A DNA stretch of 64,000 bases. Source: Amorphophallus konjac (taxonomy: Eukaryota; Streptophyta; Magnoliopsida; Alismatales; Araceae). Both the position numbers and the translations under genes were made by a program. Of the stretch, positions 22,300 to 33,154 are shown piece after piece. The stretch lies in NCBI GenBank assembly GCA_022559845.1, contig CM040120.1:164344334-164408333 (forward strand), read 5' to 3'. The notes beneath the pieces are model-generated. The model searched no databases, was not told the origin of the DNA, and saw only the letters and a program-made list of their open reading frames with translations. Positions within the stretch are counted from its first letter, which is position 1, and every line of letters begins with the position of its first letter.

Positions 22300-24485
22300 T
22301 GAGTCCCGGCATTTATCATATTTAGTTAGACTTTATTTGTGTTTAATGTGTGTTTACTTCATTTTATTCGGTATGTAATTTTGATTGTAAGAGGGGCTTA
22401 TTTGTAAAATGGGAGCCTTGGACCCCACGGGACCCCCAGGCCCCCTCCCATTGATCCACCTCATCCCTAGGGCCCCATGTGGGGTCGGTCAACCATTCAA
22501 ATGGTGGCTTCTAGAAGGGTGGGCCAAGTGGGGGACATTGGAATGAAAATGTCAACAATTCCAACCCACCCCCACCTACCATGTCCCCCCTTGCCTCCCT
22601 AGTTAATGGGCCGCCACCCCCCCCCCCCTTGTATTTTTAATTTTAATTTTTGTGGATGGTCACATGCAATCCCGGTCCTCCATCTCCCATCCCTAGATCC
22701 AACGGTTGAGGATTGATTAGACATGTAACCTATATATGCTTGTAATTTTCATTTTTGATGAATTAATGCCATTTGAATCAAACAATTTCCTTGAGCAAGG
22801 GCTGGTGCGCCCCCCTCCTCTCTCCTCCCTCTCCCCCTTGCAGCTGAGATGGTTGCCATTCTGAGGTGTGACGCCTCCCCTATTGGTTCCGGTCATCATC
22901 GCCGCCGCCACGAGCCGCCACCGCACCGCCACCGCACCGCCATCGCAACCGTCGGAGTTTTGCCATCTGCCAGTAGCTGCCACTTCCACGAATTACTGCC
23001 ATCATCCACAAGCTCAGATCAATTTGGGATTTTTAGGGGATGTTCTAGAGGTGTTCCCCACATCCTACAAAAATTGGTGGGTCATAAATCATCCGTTTGC
23101 TAATTTCCCATTTTCGTCCAACCTCCTTTCCCAGATCTGTCTGCTTTCTGTTTCAATTTCCACCCGCCCTGTGTTTCCCATGTTCGGACCCCTTTGTGAT
23201 TTTTTATAGGACTCCTAATTTTACTGGGAGTTATTTCCACCCACCCCTCCTTCCAAGAATTTTTCTGATTTTTGATCAACCCTCCACCAATTTTTCAAAA
23301 TTCATTTTCAGAGCAAGCTACAGTGCTGTCCACCTGTTCCCAGATCCGACCTCTGTCCAGTGCAAAAATCATATCAATTCGTATCCACCTCCAAACAGTC
23401 CAAACAAAATATTGCCATCTTCCTTGTTCAAAATCCTATAACCTTTGTGAAGAGCTCAGGAGCTGAATCGGCCATCAACCTCCCGTTCAACGGCAGTTCT
23501 CAGACAACTCACCTGCAGATCTGAGGTTTCGGGTACTATACAACAGAAGCTTGTAAATTTAGTAAAGTCTAGATCCGACCGGATCCAATAGATCTCTCTG
23601 AGTCTATATCGAAGGATTTCAAGATATCTTTCCAATGATAGCTCATGCGCCCCGATCCGACGTTGGGATTGATCGCAGCGGCCATTATCGCTGGAGCGCG
23701 CGCTGGAGGACAGAACCAGAAATCCGTGGGCAGCTAGTCCACGAATTGGGAATCGGGGTCGATCGACCCCCGATCGGTGTTTCCGGCCGACCGCTGTCCT
23801 TGGAGACGTGCCACCAGGGGTCCCCATCACAGCGGGTCCCACCCCCACAGATCCGGAGGACAGCGCCGTCCGTGGGCCCCACGGGCCCGCAGAACCCGCC
23901 GTTCAGAAAGCACGAAAACGCGGAATTCGGCACCGTCGGGCGACATCAAGATGATGCCCGTCAACCCGATTTGCATGATTCTCGGGACCCACATGTGACC
24001 TTTTACCTCCCTGCGTGGAGTGGGTCAAATCATTGTATTGCTGTAATATTGTTTAACCGGGAGTCCATATTTCGGCCGGGGTTGTCTACGCCACGCCGGG
24101 TGCGTGGAGGTAATGGTCTTAACTTCTCGGCATTCACTTGCTAGTTTAGTATATGGTCTTTTGCCGCTGCTGAGAGCGGTAGGTACTAGCCCGTGAGTTC
24201 ATGTCACTGCTGTGAGCGTGAGAGTGACCCGTCCCGTGACTCGATCCGAGTCCGGAAGTGAGTCGACTACCCTTGAACTCTGCCGGTTCCTTAACCGCGC
24301 ACGATCCACGCTTTCCCTCGCTTGGGACGACGAGTGAGCTTGCATTTCTATTAGCGATGTATAGCCCATAGGAGCTCTCCGTGTCGGGATTAGTGTCTCT
24401 CCCATCATGTGTTGTTGGTCGTGTCCGCATCTAGAGTCCGAGGTCCATACCACGTAGAGTCGGTCCCCGTGTCCGTCCCGCATCA
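22300..24485 (+). repeat. 5' LTR of the Ty3/gypsy element
   Basis: The right end is set by the primer binding site at 24489 and a CA at 24484-24485 (24482 is an alternative). The left end is uncertain: I use TGAGTCCCGG at 22300, since composition changes near there. A TATA box lies at 22731. No second LTR is in the window for comparison. Confidence 0.5.
22731..22738 (+). promoter_or_regulatory. TATA box of the gypsy LTR
   Basis: TATATATG within CATGTAACCTATATATGC, well placed as U3 promoter with about 1.7 kb of R/U5 after it, which is long for an LTR. Confidence 0.45.
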
Positions 24486-24488
24486 GTT

Positions 24489-24500
24489 TGGTATCAGAGC
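24489..24500 (+). promoter_or_regulatory. primer binding site, initiator Met tRNA type
   Basis: TGGTATCAGAGC is complementary to the 3' end of plant initiator methionine tRNA, which primes minus-strand DNA synthesis in many Copia and gypsy elements. It lies 4 bases after the LTR end. Confidence 0.9.
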
Positions 24501-24804
24501 GAGTCGAGTCTAGGGTAGTCTTTGCATAAGTCTTTGCATGGTCTAAGTCGAGTCTAGGATCATCATTATTTTCAAAACAAAAAAAAAGTGTTTTAAAATT
24601 GCATTTCACCCAATAGCCCGGTATATTAAAAGGCGTTGCCCGAATATTGGGTTATGCCTATCGGGAAGGTAGCGTACTTGTGCGAGTGATCTTCGGATCG
24701 CTTATCTCCACCACGTACCGGATATTGGTTAGGTCTAAGTGCATCATTGTTGCATTAGTGAGTATTTACATTAGTCGGTGTCTTCTAGGTCGTGTGTCAG
24801 TTGC

Positions 24805-26055
24805 ATGCCCACCCGTCGAGGTACCCAATACTCGCCACCACCACCTATGGCGGATTCCCGGTCCCGTAGCTCCGATGAGTCCTCGACAGTCGAGATGTTC
24901 CGAGCCATTATGGAACGTCTTGACACGCGTATGGATGGTCTTAGTACGCGTATGGATGGTCTTAGTACGCGTATAGAAGGGCGCATGAAAGTCCTCGAGG
25001 ATCGGGCCGAGAATTCAGATCAGTCCATCCAGGGCCTAGTTGGGAGAATTGTCGTCCTCGAGAGGGGCCCAGTAGTGGCGCAACCCGCGCCGACGAACGG
25101 CCAACAAGAGCCGGTTCAGCAACCTGCTGCACCAAGGGCTCAGGCGGAGAATGTTGGGGTACAACAGGTGCATGTGGTGGATGATTATGCATCTGATAAT
25201 GATCAAGGGGGTAACGGTCGTCGTAATCAACAACGGAATCGTGATGACGAGGATGACGACCGCATTCTTAGAGGCGTGCGTGCGGACCCTCCCACTTTTA
25301 GCGGGTCCTTGGACCCTAGGGTGTATTTAGATTGGGAGGCCGGCATGGACCGGTACTTCGAGTGGTTTGAGATGACGGACCACCGAAGAGTCCGATACGC
25401 AAAGCTGAAGCTGCAAGGGTAGGCCCAAACTTATTCGACCAATGTGGAGAGCCTACTCAACCAGCGACGTCAACCCCAAATCGGTACTTGGGATGATATG
25501 AAAATCAAATTGAGGGAGAAATACCTTCCCGCCTCATATCACCAACGTCTCATAGACAAGTGGCAAAGCATCTCCCAAGGGAACCGATCCGTGACCGAGT
25601 ACACCGCCGAGTTCGATGAGTATTACTTACGGTGTGGAGTCACGGAAGAGAGCACCATGACTATATCCCTCTTTCGAAGAGGTTTGTAGCCCAATTATAA
25701 ATATGAACTCTTTCGCCGCAATGCAACCACTTTGGAGCAGGCATATCAGATAGCACTCGAATTGGAGCAATTCGAGGCCGAGTTCGAGTCACCCCATCGG
25801 TTGGGCTCCTTTCCCCTTCGTAGTGTCGAGCCCCATGGCTCATCTGGCACATATCCGAGAGCCCCCATGGCTCGACCTCAGGAGCCCGCTCGTTCCGAGC
25901 CCTTTGCTCCTAGGCCTCGTCCTCCACCCCCGAGGGACCTTCCTCGTCCCCAGCATCTTACGGCCCCACCCATAGCCGTTCCACCGGCACCCGCACCTCC
26001 TGCACGTCCTTTGCTACCTACACCTCCTATCCGTCGGGAGGATAAGGGGAAATGA
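24805..26055 (+). pseudogene. Ty3/gypsy gag, in-frame stops
   Basis: The ATG at 24805 opens a frame holding heptad-like repeats (LDTRMDG, LSTRMDG, LSTRIEG) and then the retrotransposon gag core: DPRVYLDWEAGMDRYF at about 25312, MKIKLREKYLP, and QGNRSVTEYTAEFD. It is broken by TAG at 25420 and 25687 and TGA at 26053, with the frame otherwise intact. A proline-rich linker follows. Just after the last stop the zinc knuckle (26092-26133) has tyrosine in place of its second cysteine (CYRY instead of CYRC). The protein would form the particle and bind RNA. This copy is inactive. Confidence 0.85.
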
Positions 26056-26058
26056 CCC

Positions 26059-28146
26059 ATGATTGGGGAGATTAGTGGATCACGGCAGCAGTGTTATCGC
26101 TACAATGGGTTTGGCCATTTTGCCAACCAGTGTCCCACCTGCCCATCTCTCATCATTAGGGACACACAGGCCGAGGATACCACCCCTACGGGCCTTGAGT
26201 TAGTCAGCTATGAGGCAGATCAAGAGCTAGCTGACGAGTACTATGAGTTGGGAGGTGATGCCCTGGATGCCCAGCAGTCCGATGATACTCACATTGGGGT
26301 CGTCCGATGTATCCTCACCCAGCCACAGGTCAGTGATGACTGGCGTCGGACCACTATCCTTCATAAGTTCTGTAGGCTGGGCAAGATCATCTTTAAGGTG
26401 GTCATCGATAGTGGGAGTTGCATCAATGCAATCGCCGCAGGCGCTATCACTCGTCTTGGACTTACGCCCGTGGACCATCCTTGCCCCTATCCAGTATCTT
26501 GGGTGGATTCCACCTCCATTCCGATCAGGCCGTGGTGTCTGGTCCCACTACAGTTCCATACCTACCGCGAAAAGATTTGGTGTGATGTCCTCCCTATGGA
26601 GGTGGGTAGTGTCATTCTCGGTAGGCCATGGTTATTTGATTGGGATGCCACACTTCATGGCCGGTCGAACACCTGTACCTTCGACCATGCTGGCCAGCGG
26701 ATTACCCTCTACCCCTCTCAGCCCAAGAAGCCCTCCGTCAGGGGTCCTACTGGCCCAAGTACTCCGGAGCCTTCCGCCCCCGGGCCTAGTACCCCATCCC
26801 CAGCTCGGGCTATGACCGTTACATCTGTCCCAGGTGAGCCCTCGACGAGGAGATTGATGTTGATTAGCTCCCAGGAGATGGAGCGGGAGGCTAGTCGGGG
26901 CTGCCCTGTGTTTGCCATTGCGGTCCGAGAGGTAGAGAGAGACTCCGAGGGTGAGCTCCCACCCGAGGTTGTCCCCATTCTGCAAGAGTTTACTGATATC
27001 TTTCCCGATCAGCTTCCCGAGGGACTCCCACCTATGCGGGATATTCAGCATGCCATCGACCTTATTCCGGGCTCCTCATTGCCCAACCTTCCACATTATC
27101 GCATGAGCCCCACGGAACATGCCGAGCTAAAACGGCAGGTCGATGAGTTGATGGAGAGAGGTTCTGTTCGGGACAGCATGAGTCCATGTGATGTACCCGC
27201 TTTACTCGCCCCAAAGAAGAATGGTACATGGAGAATGTGCATTGATAGTCGTGCCATCAACAAAATCACCATGAAGTACAGGTTCCCTATTCCCTGCCTG
27301 GATGACATGCTAGACATGATGGCAGGTGCCACTATCTTTTCAAAGATTGACCTTAAGAGTGGCTACCATCAGCTGTGGATTAGGCTAGGTGATGAGGGGA
27401 AGACCACCTTTATGACCAAGGATGGTCTATATGAGTGGTTGGTCATGCCTTTTGGATTGACCAATGCCCCTAGCACTTTCATGCGGCTCATGACTCAGGT
27501 CCTTCGACCTTTCATTGGAGTCTTTGTAGTGGTGTATTTTGACGATATCCTTATCTATAGTCGCACCACGGGAGACCACTTAGACCACCTTCGGTAGGTC
27601 TGTCTACCTCTTCGGTGAGAGTAGTTGTTTGCAAACCCACAAAAGTGCGCCTTCATGACATCTCAGCTTACCTTCTTGGGTTTCATTGTGTCTAGTACTG
27701 GGGTCTCCACCGATCCGGAGAAGGTCCGGGCCATTGTTGAGTGGCCGGAACCCCGTACGGTTCATGATGTCCGCAGCTTTCATGGCCTTACGACGTTCTA
27801 TCGTCGCTTCATCCGCAGATTTAGCTCCGTCACCGCCCCGATCACGGATTGTATCCGAAAGGGCACATTTGTATGGAAGTAGGCCCTATCTGCCGCCTTC
27901 AAGGACATCAAGGAGCGCATGACCCAGACACCTATCCTTCGACTGCCTGATTTCTTGAAGGTGTTTGAGGTCTCTTGTGATGCGTCGGGTGTTGGGATAG
28001 GAGGTGTGTTGAGTCAGGAGGCCCACCCGATCGCATATTTCAGTGAGAAGCTAAATGACGCGAAACTGCGATACTCCACATATGATAAGGAATTTTACGC
28101 AGTTGTTCAGGCTCTTAGGCATTGGAGGCATTACCTATTATGTTAG
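26059..28146 (+). pseudogene. Ty3/gypsy pol: protease, RT, start of RNase H, truncated
   Basis: Same frame as gag. After the mutated zinc knuckle come the protease active site (IDSGS at about 26404), reverse transcriptase motifs ([45 protein letters not shown], the catalytic YFDD near 27537), a connection domain ([22 protein letters not shown]) and the first RNase H motif ([11 protein letters not shown] at about 27975). The frame carries TAG 27595, TGA 27616, TAG 27622 and TAG 27880, and ends at the HYLL motif of RNase H where element B begins. The PSTFM and YFDD wording resembles chromovirus-type elements, but no chromodomain is in reach to confirm that. The product would have copied the element's RNA; here it is broken and incomplete. 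Confidence 0.88.
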
Positions 28147-28148
28147 GG
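28144..28148. repeat. presumed left target-site duplication of element B
   Basis: TAGGG directly precedes the TG terminus of B's LTR (28149). Its partner should follow B's other LTR outside the window, so it is unconfirmed. Confidence 0.35.
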
Positions 28149-28158
28149 TGCAAGCACT

Positions 28159-28184
28159 GGATACAGAGGGGGGTGAATGTATCC
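28159..28184 (-). ncRNA. terminal hairpin of LTR B
   Basis: On the minus strand GGATAC and GTATCC pair around the 14-base loop ATTCACCCCCCTCT. LTR A has the identical loop closed by GGTCC/GGACC, a compensated change. It sits about ten bases from the LTR end. Confidence 0.6.
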
Positions 28185-28329
28185 TGCTCGAAATATCGCC
28201 CAATTAAACTCAGAAGCTAAACACAAATCCAGAATAAAAACTAATTCAATTGAACATATGAAGAGACACTTGGAGAGCTCCTAATCAATCATCTAGCGGA
28301 AGCAAACACACAGACAAACCACTGCTCAA

Positions 28330-28775
28330 GAGATTTTGAGGTGGTTCGGTCCAAAGACCTACGTCCACCCCTCACTCCCAACCGGACTGAGGCTTCCACT
28401 AGCTCAGGCTAGAAGACTGCAGGCTCAGTCTGCGAACAAGATGCTGCCACACAGCTTGACCAGGGGAACAGCCTCCCCTCTTCCTCCCAACCGAAGGGAC
28501 ACCCCAAGTGACTCCCAACCACTTAGAAACCACAGACGCACAGTCTCTCTTCTTCCAGACCAGGAGGGAACCCACCAGTGACTCCCCGTCACCAGCAAAC
28601 CAGAGGTCGAAGACCTCTCTTCCTCCAGACCAGGAGGGACCCCTGGACTTGCAACCCACAAGCCCAGAATCGGAGACGAATCTCTTTTCCTCCAAACCAG
28701 GAGGGAACCTACAAGTAGCACCCAGCTACTTGCAACTGGAGATAGCAATCTCCCTTCTCCTGAACCAACAGGAGG
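28330..28775 (-). ncRNA. hairpin chain in the leader of LTR B
   Basis: Inverted repeats in series (plus coordinates, left/right arms): 28463-67/74-78; 28506-10/20-24; 28578-82/88-92; 28602-08/12-18 (7 bp); 28648-51/59-62; 28673-76/81-84; 28712-19/25-32 (8 bp); 28738-43/48-53 (6 bp); 28757-62/69-74. CCTCC and GGAGG arms form further small stems between them. They lie downstream of the TATA box, hence in the transcript. Confidence 0.6.
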
Positions 28776-29193
28776 GACCCCGACCTCTCTACAGAGTATC
28801 GGAAAGACAAGATATCAAATGAAAAAGAAAACAGAAAATAGAGTCACAGCGACTGAAAGCTGTAAATGAAATACAAGGAATGTGGCTCTCGTAGGAGCTG
28901 ACTGGATTGGATCTGATCCAAAGTCCAGTAGGCAGAACTTCAACTGAAGCTTCTTTCTTCTTCTTCACGAGCCCTCTCTCTTTCTCTTTTTCTTCTTCTT
29001 CTGGATCTCTCGATCTCTCTTCTGCTCTCTGGCTCACTCTTCTTCTTTCTTCTTCAGCTGCTCTCACTCTCTTTCTTTCTCTTTTTCTTCATCTTCTCTA
29101 TTCTCTGTATCGTGGAGGCACTCACTGCTCTTCTACTTTTCACGATGGCTCACTTCTCATCAATCCTCCTTCAGCCGATGGAGGAAGCTCCAT

Positions 29194-29201
29194 TTTTATA
29201 C
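29194..29201 (-). promoter_or_regulatory. TATA box of LTR B
   Basis: On the minus strand GGTATAAAAATGG, followed by a GA-rich leader. This gives a promoter pointing to lower coordinates. Confidence 0.55.
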
Positions 29202-29389
29202 CAGCAGCAGGCAGCTAGGGCGTGAGCTCTCGATGATTCCCGCCCAGAAGGTTCGGTCCACGTGTCAGCATCTCAGCCTCTAGGATCACGTGCCAGTCTT
29301 AATAACCTCGTCCATTAATCCTGTCAGATAATCAGTCGAAGACAATATTAGAAGGGTGTACAGAGTTGCTGCTTAAAGAGCGTTGCAAT

Positions 29390-30920
29390 AACAAGGCATA
29401 GCAATGTATAGACTTAAGCGTTTCTGTGCATGACAGAACCAATGTACAGACTTGCTTTCTGAACGATGCACAAAAGTAGTGTATGGACTTAATAGCACAT
29501 GCTACAGTATGCATATGGTGAAGTGTGTACATTGACGATGAATGCTCAGCCAAGCCAAACCGAGTGTGTAGACTCAACCAACCCAAACGAATGTGTAGCC
29601 TCTGCGTAACAATGTACATACTTGCTTATAAGATGCCTGAACACAACAGCAGAATGTGCAGACTTGAAGGACTTTCAGCTCGTGCAAAGAATGGCGATGT
29701 ATAGACTTAGACAAGCACACAATGGAACAATGTATAGACTTGGCCCAACAAACAATGTATGGACTTGCGTGAATGCAACAGTAATGTATAGACTTGCTCC
29801 AAGCTCAAGGCACAGTACGATGTACAGACTTGACGTTGAAAGCTTGAAGGCACAGGACGATGTACAGACTTGGTCTCTAGACCATGGGCTGTACAGACTT
29901 TGAAAGAACGATGGCCAAGACGATGAGTGAGACGATCGGATGTACAGACTTTGCTTCGTGCAACAGAGCAATGTATAGACTTGCCTAAGACGCAGCATGA
30001 GACGCTGCCAGACTGTACAGACTTCGAGTGAGACAAGACGCTGATCAATGTATAGACTTTAAGCATGAAACGTAGGTAAAGAATACCCCAATGTATAGAC
30101 TTAGCCAGCGCCAAGTCGATGTACAGACTTTGTGAGCTGAACGAAGGTAAAGGTGAAGAATGTGTAGACTTGGAAGGTTCAACGGTGGATGTACAGACTT
30201 GAAAAAACCATGCCAATGTTCAGACTTCACCCCGTGCATGCTACAGTGATTGAGTGTATAGACTTGGAGAGTTGAAGCCAATGTACAGACTTGATGATAT
30301 CAAACCGATGTACAGACTTGCAGATGCGAAGCCAATGTACAGACTTTAAAGGCTGTGAACACAAGGCATGCTGTACAGACTTACTCAATCAAACTGATTA
30401 CTCAATCAAACTGATGTATAGACTTTGAAGGATTTGAACGGGAGAATGTGTAGACTTTAAGAACCGAAGCTCACGTTGTACAGACTTTGTTACCCAAACG
30501 ATCAATGTATGGACTTGAACTTCTGGAAATGAATGAATAGACTTTCCCACAGTCTAATGTATAGACTTCTGGTGTGAATGAAATGTTGTACATACTTGCT
30601 CAAATAGTCTGATGTATGAACTTGAAATTCCAACAGAAGGATGTATGGACTTTGATAAGAGAATGGTTGTACAGACTTCAGGTGAAGACTGAAGACAGTG
30701 TGTAGACTTGAGAAGCTCAAGGCCACTGTATAGACATTGGGGTTCAGCTGAGAATGTATGCACTTTGACGGAGTAAGACAATGTTCAGACTTTGAAGTTA
30801 CACTGTGGATGTATAGACTTGAATGAGCAAGGAGTGTATCGACTTGAAAGTCTGAAGGCGATGTACAGACTTCAGCTAAGCAGGCCACAGGCCGATGTGT
30901 AGACTTGGCCAATGTGTAGA
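29390..30920. repeat. TGTAYAGACTT motif array in U3 of LTR B, left block
   Basis: Close to 47 copies of TGTATAGACTTG or TGTACAGACTTTG, 22-45 bp apart, separated by unrelated spacers. Core variants are single substitutions (TGTGTAGACTT, TGTATGGACTT). The array continues at 59.28 kb after element A. In LTR sense the core is AAGTCTRTACA. Confidence 0.85.
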
Positions 30921-31034
30921 CTGTTGAGTCTTTACACGTTTTGAGGATGACAACACTATAAGCCTTAGTGGAGAACAAAAAATATTTCTCTGTGAAAAAT
31001 AAACTTTCGAGTCACTTCAGTTATTTTCAGGGGT

Positions 31035-31985
31035 TGTCTTCGTGTCGTTATTTGTTCCATCGTGTGCTGAACACTGCAGCACCTCGTGCTGCTTTCTGTG
31101 AACCTCGTGTCGTTTCTTCAGTATTTAGTTGCTCATCTCGAGTCATCCTTTTTATTTTTGAACTTGTGTTTTCGTGTCATTTACTGTAGTTACTCGAGTC
31201 GTTTTACTGCTTTCACTATTTTATCACGTATCGTTGTAGCCGTTTATGTCTTCTATCCTCGTGATGTTTTTCCTAGACCCCGTGTCCTTTTTGCTTTGTG
31301 ATCACACTTCGTGTCGGTTTCTGTTTTCGTCTTCGAGTTGTTTTCAGCCCGTGTCGTCCTCGTTTATGAGTCGTTTTCCTGTGTCTTCAAGTCATGTTAG
31401 TGTAAAGTGTTGTTTCACTTTGTGCCGTTCCCTTTGCTGTTTGATACTTCGTGTTGATTCTTGTATTGATTCACCGATGACTTCGAGTCAACTTAGTCGG
31501 TTTGATTGGTCGTTCTTCGTGTTGTTTCTGTGTTTGTGTCTTCGTGTTATCTTTTGTTCTTGTGTCTTCGTGTTATCTTTTGTGCTTGTGTCTTCGTGTT
31601 ATTTTTACGTTTGAGTCTTCATGTTATTTCTGTATTTGTGTCTTCGTATTGTTTTTATGTCTTCGTGTTAATTTTGTGTTTGAGTCTTCATGTTATTTCT
31701 GTGTTTGTGTCTTAGTGTTGTTTTTATGTCTTCGTGTTGCTTCTTTCTTTCTTCGTCCAGGTTTCCTCTGATCACGTGTTTTACTACCGTTTTACTCCGT
31801 GTTATTTCCTTCTCACCTCGTGCTGTTCTCATCTGACTTCGTGTCATTCTCTTTGTAGTGTTAGCCTTGTTACTGTGGTACCTCGTGTCGTTCTCTCTTT
31901 ATCTCGTGCTGTAGTCATCTTATGTACCTCGTGTCGTTCTCAGTATAGTGCATCTCGTATTGCTATCACATACCTCATGCAGTTT
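31035..31985 (+). repeat. CTTCGTGTYRTT motif array in U3 of LTR A
   Basis: About 40 copies of a CTTCGTGTCGTT-like core (variants CCTCGTGCTG, CTTCGTGTTA, TCTCGAGTC) 15-35 bp apart with mostly unrelated spacers. A more regular run of TGTTATTTCTGTGTTTGTG-type units is at 31520-31740. The repeat in the 3' LTR is at 57152-58095. Frames of 70-120 codons in it are repeat by-products. Confidence 0.8.
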
Positions 31986-32213
31986 TAGTTTTTGTGGCCT
32001 TGAGTTTTAATGGTTTTAATTTCTTTGCAGGAGAAGAAGAAAAACAAAAAGAAGAAGGTGGTCCGAGGAAGAATATTCCCCAGTGTCTGGGCTGCACGTG
32101 ATTCAATACTAAAGGAACCAATGCTATAAGGGCACGTGGAAAGAAGGTTCTGGATCGAGTATGGGAGGCACACGCATTCTGTACCTTATCCACCTGCTGC
32201 TGCTATATATTGA

Positions 32214-32220
32214 AGCCTTC
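32214..32220 (+). promoter_or_regulatory. TATA box of LTR A (5' copy)
   Basis: TATATAT in GCTGCTATATATTGAAGCC, followed by a purine-rich leader. The 3' LTR copy is at about 58317. Confidence 0.55.
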
Positions 32221-32589
32221 ATCCACAGATGAAGGTTGATCGAAAGTGAAAAAGTAAAAGCAGAAGTGCAGAGAGTTCGATCCAGAAAAAGAAAAGAAGA
32301 AAATAGAGGGCAGAAACTGAAGAAGAGGAAGAAGAGAGAATAGCAGAGAGAGTGAGAAAGAGAGAGACCTCGAAGCTGAGAGTTCAGAAAGAAGAAGAAG
32401 AAGGATTCTGGTTTCAGGATCAAATCCGAACCAGTTTGCTCTATTGTGAGCTATATTCCGTGTTTTATCGTTCCAGCATTCAGTCTGCTGTATCTTTTTA
32501 GTTTCTTGTTTTTGATCTTTCTTTACTGTTCTAGTTTTGTCTCCGATTCTCAGGTTGAGATCGGTGGTCCTCCTGTTCTGTTGGTTCAG

Positions 32590-32930
32590 GAGAAGGGAGA
32601 CGCTGTCTCCAGTTGCAAGTGGCCGTGTGCTGCTTGTGGGTTCCCTCTGGGCTTCAAAGGAAGAGAGACCTTGGTCTCTGGTTCTAGTGACTGCAGATCA
32701 CTAGTGTTCCCTCCGGTTGAAGGTAGAGGAACTTGTTTCCTAGTTTCTAGGGACTTGGCGTCCTTAGGGTTCCCTCCAGGTGTGGAGGAAGAGGGGAGGT
32801 TGTTCCCCTGGTGAAGCTGTGAATCAGCCGTTGTCGCAGACTGAGTCTACTTGGCTAGCCGGTGCTAGTGGAAGCCTCACTTCGGTTTGAAGTGAGAGGT
32901 GGACGTAGGCAGACTGGAGGTCTGACTGAA
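32590..32930 (+). ncRNA. hairpin chain in the leader of LTR A
   Basis: Successive inverted repeats (arms): 32596-601/605-610; 32616-623/629-636 (8 bp, two G.U in RNA); 32664-670/673-679; 32684-690/698-704; 32727-731/737-741; 32747-754/760-767 (one G.U); 32773-777/784-788; 32792-797/804-809; 32838-841/845-848; 32855-859/864-868; 32876-883/889-896; 32910-914/920-924. Loops are 2-13 nt. Downstream of the TATA box, so in the RNA leader. Confidence 0.6.
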
Positions 32931-33130
32931 CCACCTTAAAAATCCCTGGCGCAGTGTGTTTGGTTTCTATTCTAGCTTTGGATCTATTCGGTAGATGCTT
33001 GTCTAGGCCGATCCATCTCTATCTTCCTAGCTGATCGTTCTGCGCGGTTAGTGTTTGACCATTAAGATCTTTTTCGGAAACTCCTATTTGAGAACTTAAT
33101 TTTTTAATCCTCATTGTTTTTACTGGTAAA

Positions 33131-33154
33131 GGTCCATTCACCCCCCTCTGGACC
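33131..33154 (+). ncRNA. terminal hairpin of LTR A (5' copy)
   Basis: GGTCC and GGACC pair around the loop ATTCACCCCCCTCT, five bases before the LTR end and close to the primer binding site. LTR B has the same loop with a different, still complementary stem. Confidence 0.6.

Larger units (their letters stand above)
22300..28148 (+). mobile_element. Ty3/gypsy LTR retrotransposon, 5' part (interrupted)
   Basis: LTR-like segment, initiator-Met primer binding site, then gag, protease, reverse transcriptase and the beginning of RNase H in one frame. It stops inside RNase H where element B enters (28149). Integrase and the 3' LTR are missing and should lie beyond the right edge, after the end of B. 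At least seven in-frame stops mark it as long inactive. Confidence 0.8.
28149..30921 (-). repeat. 3' LTR of element B, distal part
   Basis: On the minus strand this is the end of the LTR: motif array (30920-29390), TATA box (29194-29201), GA-rich leader (about 29090-28960), hairpin chain (28775-28330) and terminal hairpin (28184-28159). It ends ...GTGCTTGCA at 28149. Together with 59279-60041 the LTR totals about 3.53 kb before A's insertion. Confidence 0.8.

Noticed and set aside
29390..30920. CRISPR-like array (repeated core, unique spacers)
   Set aside because: The core is short and degenerate, spacer lengths vary, there are no cas genes, and it lies in a plant LTR.
31246..31771. Frames of 70-120 codons in the LTR (VFVLSFVLVSS-type)
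   Set aside because: By-products of the CTTCGTGT motif array; the same occurs in the 3' LTR at 57.4-57.9 kb.
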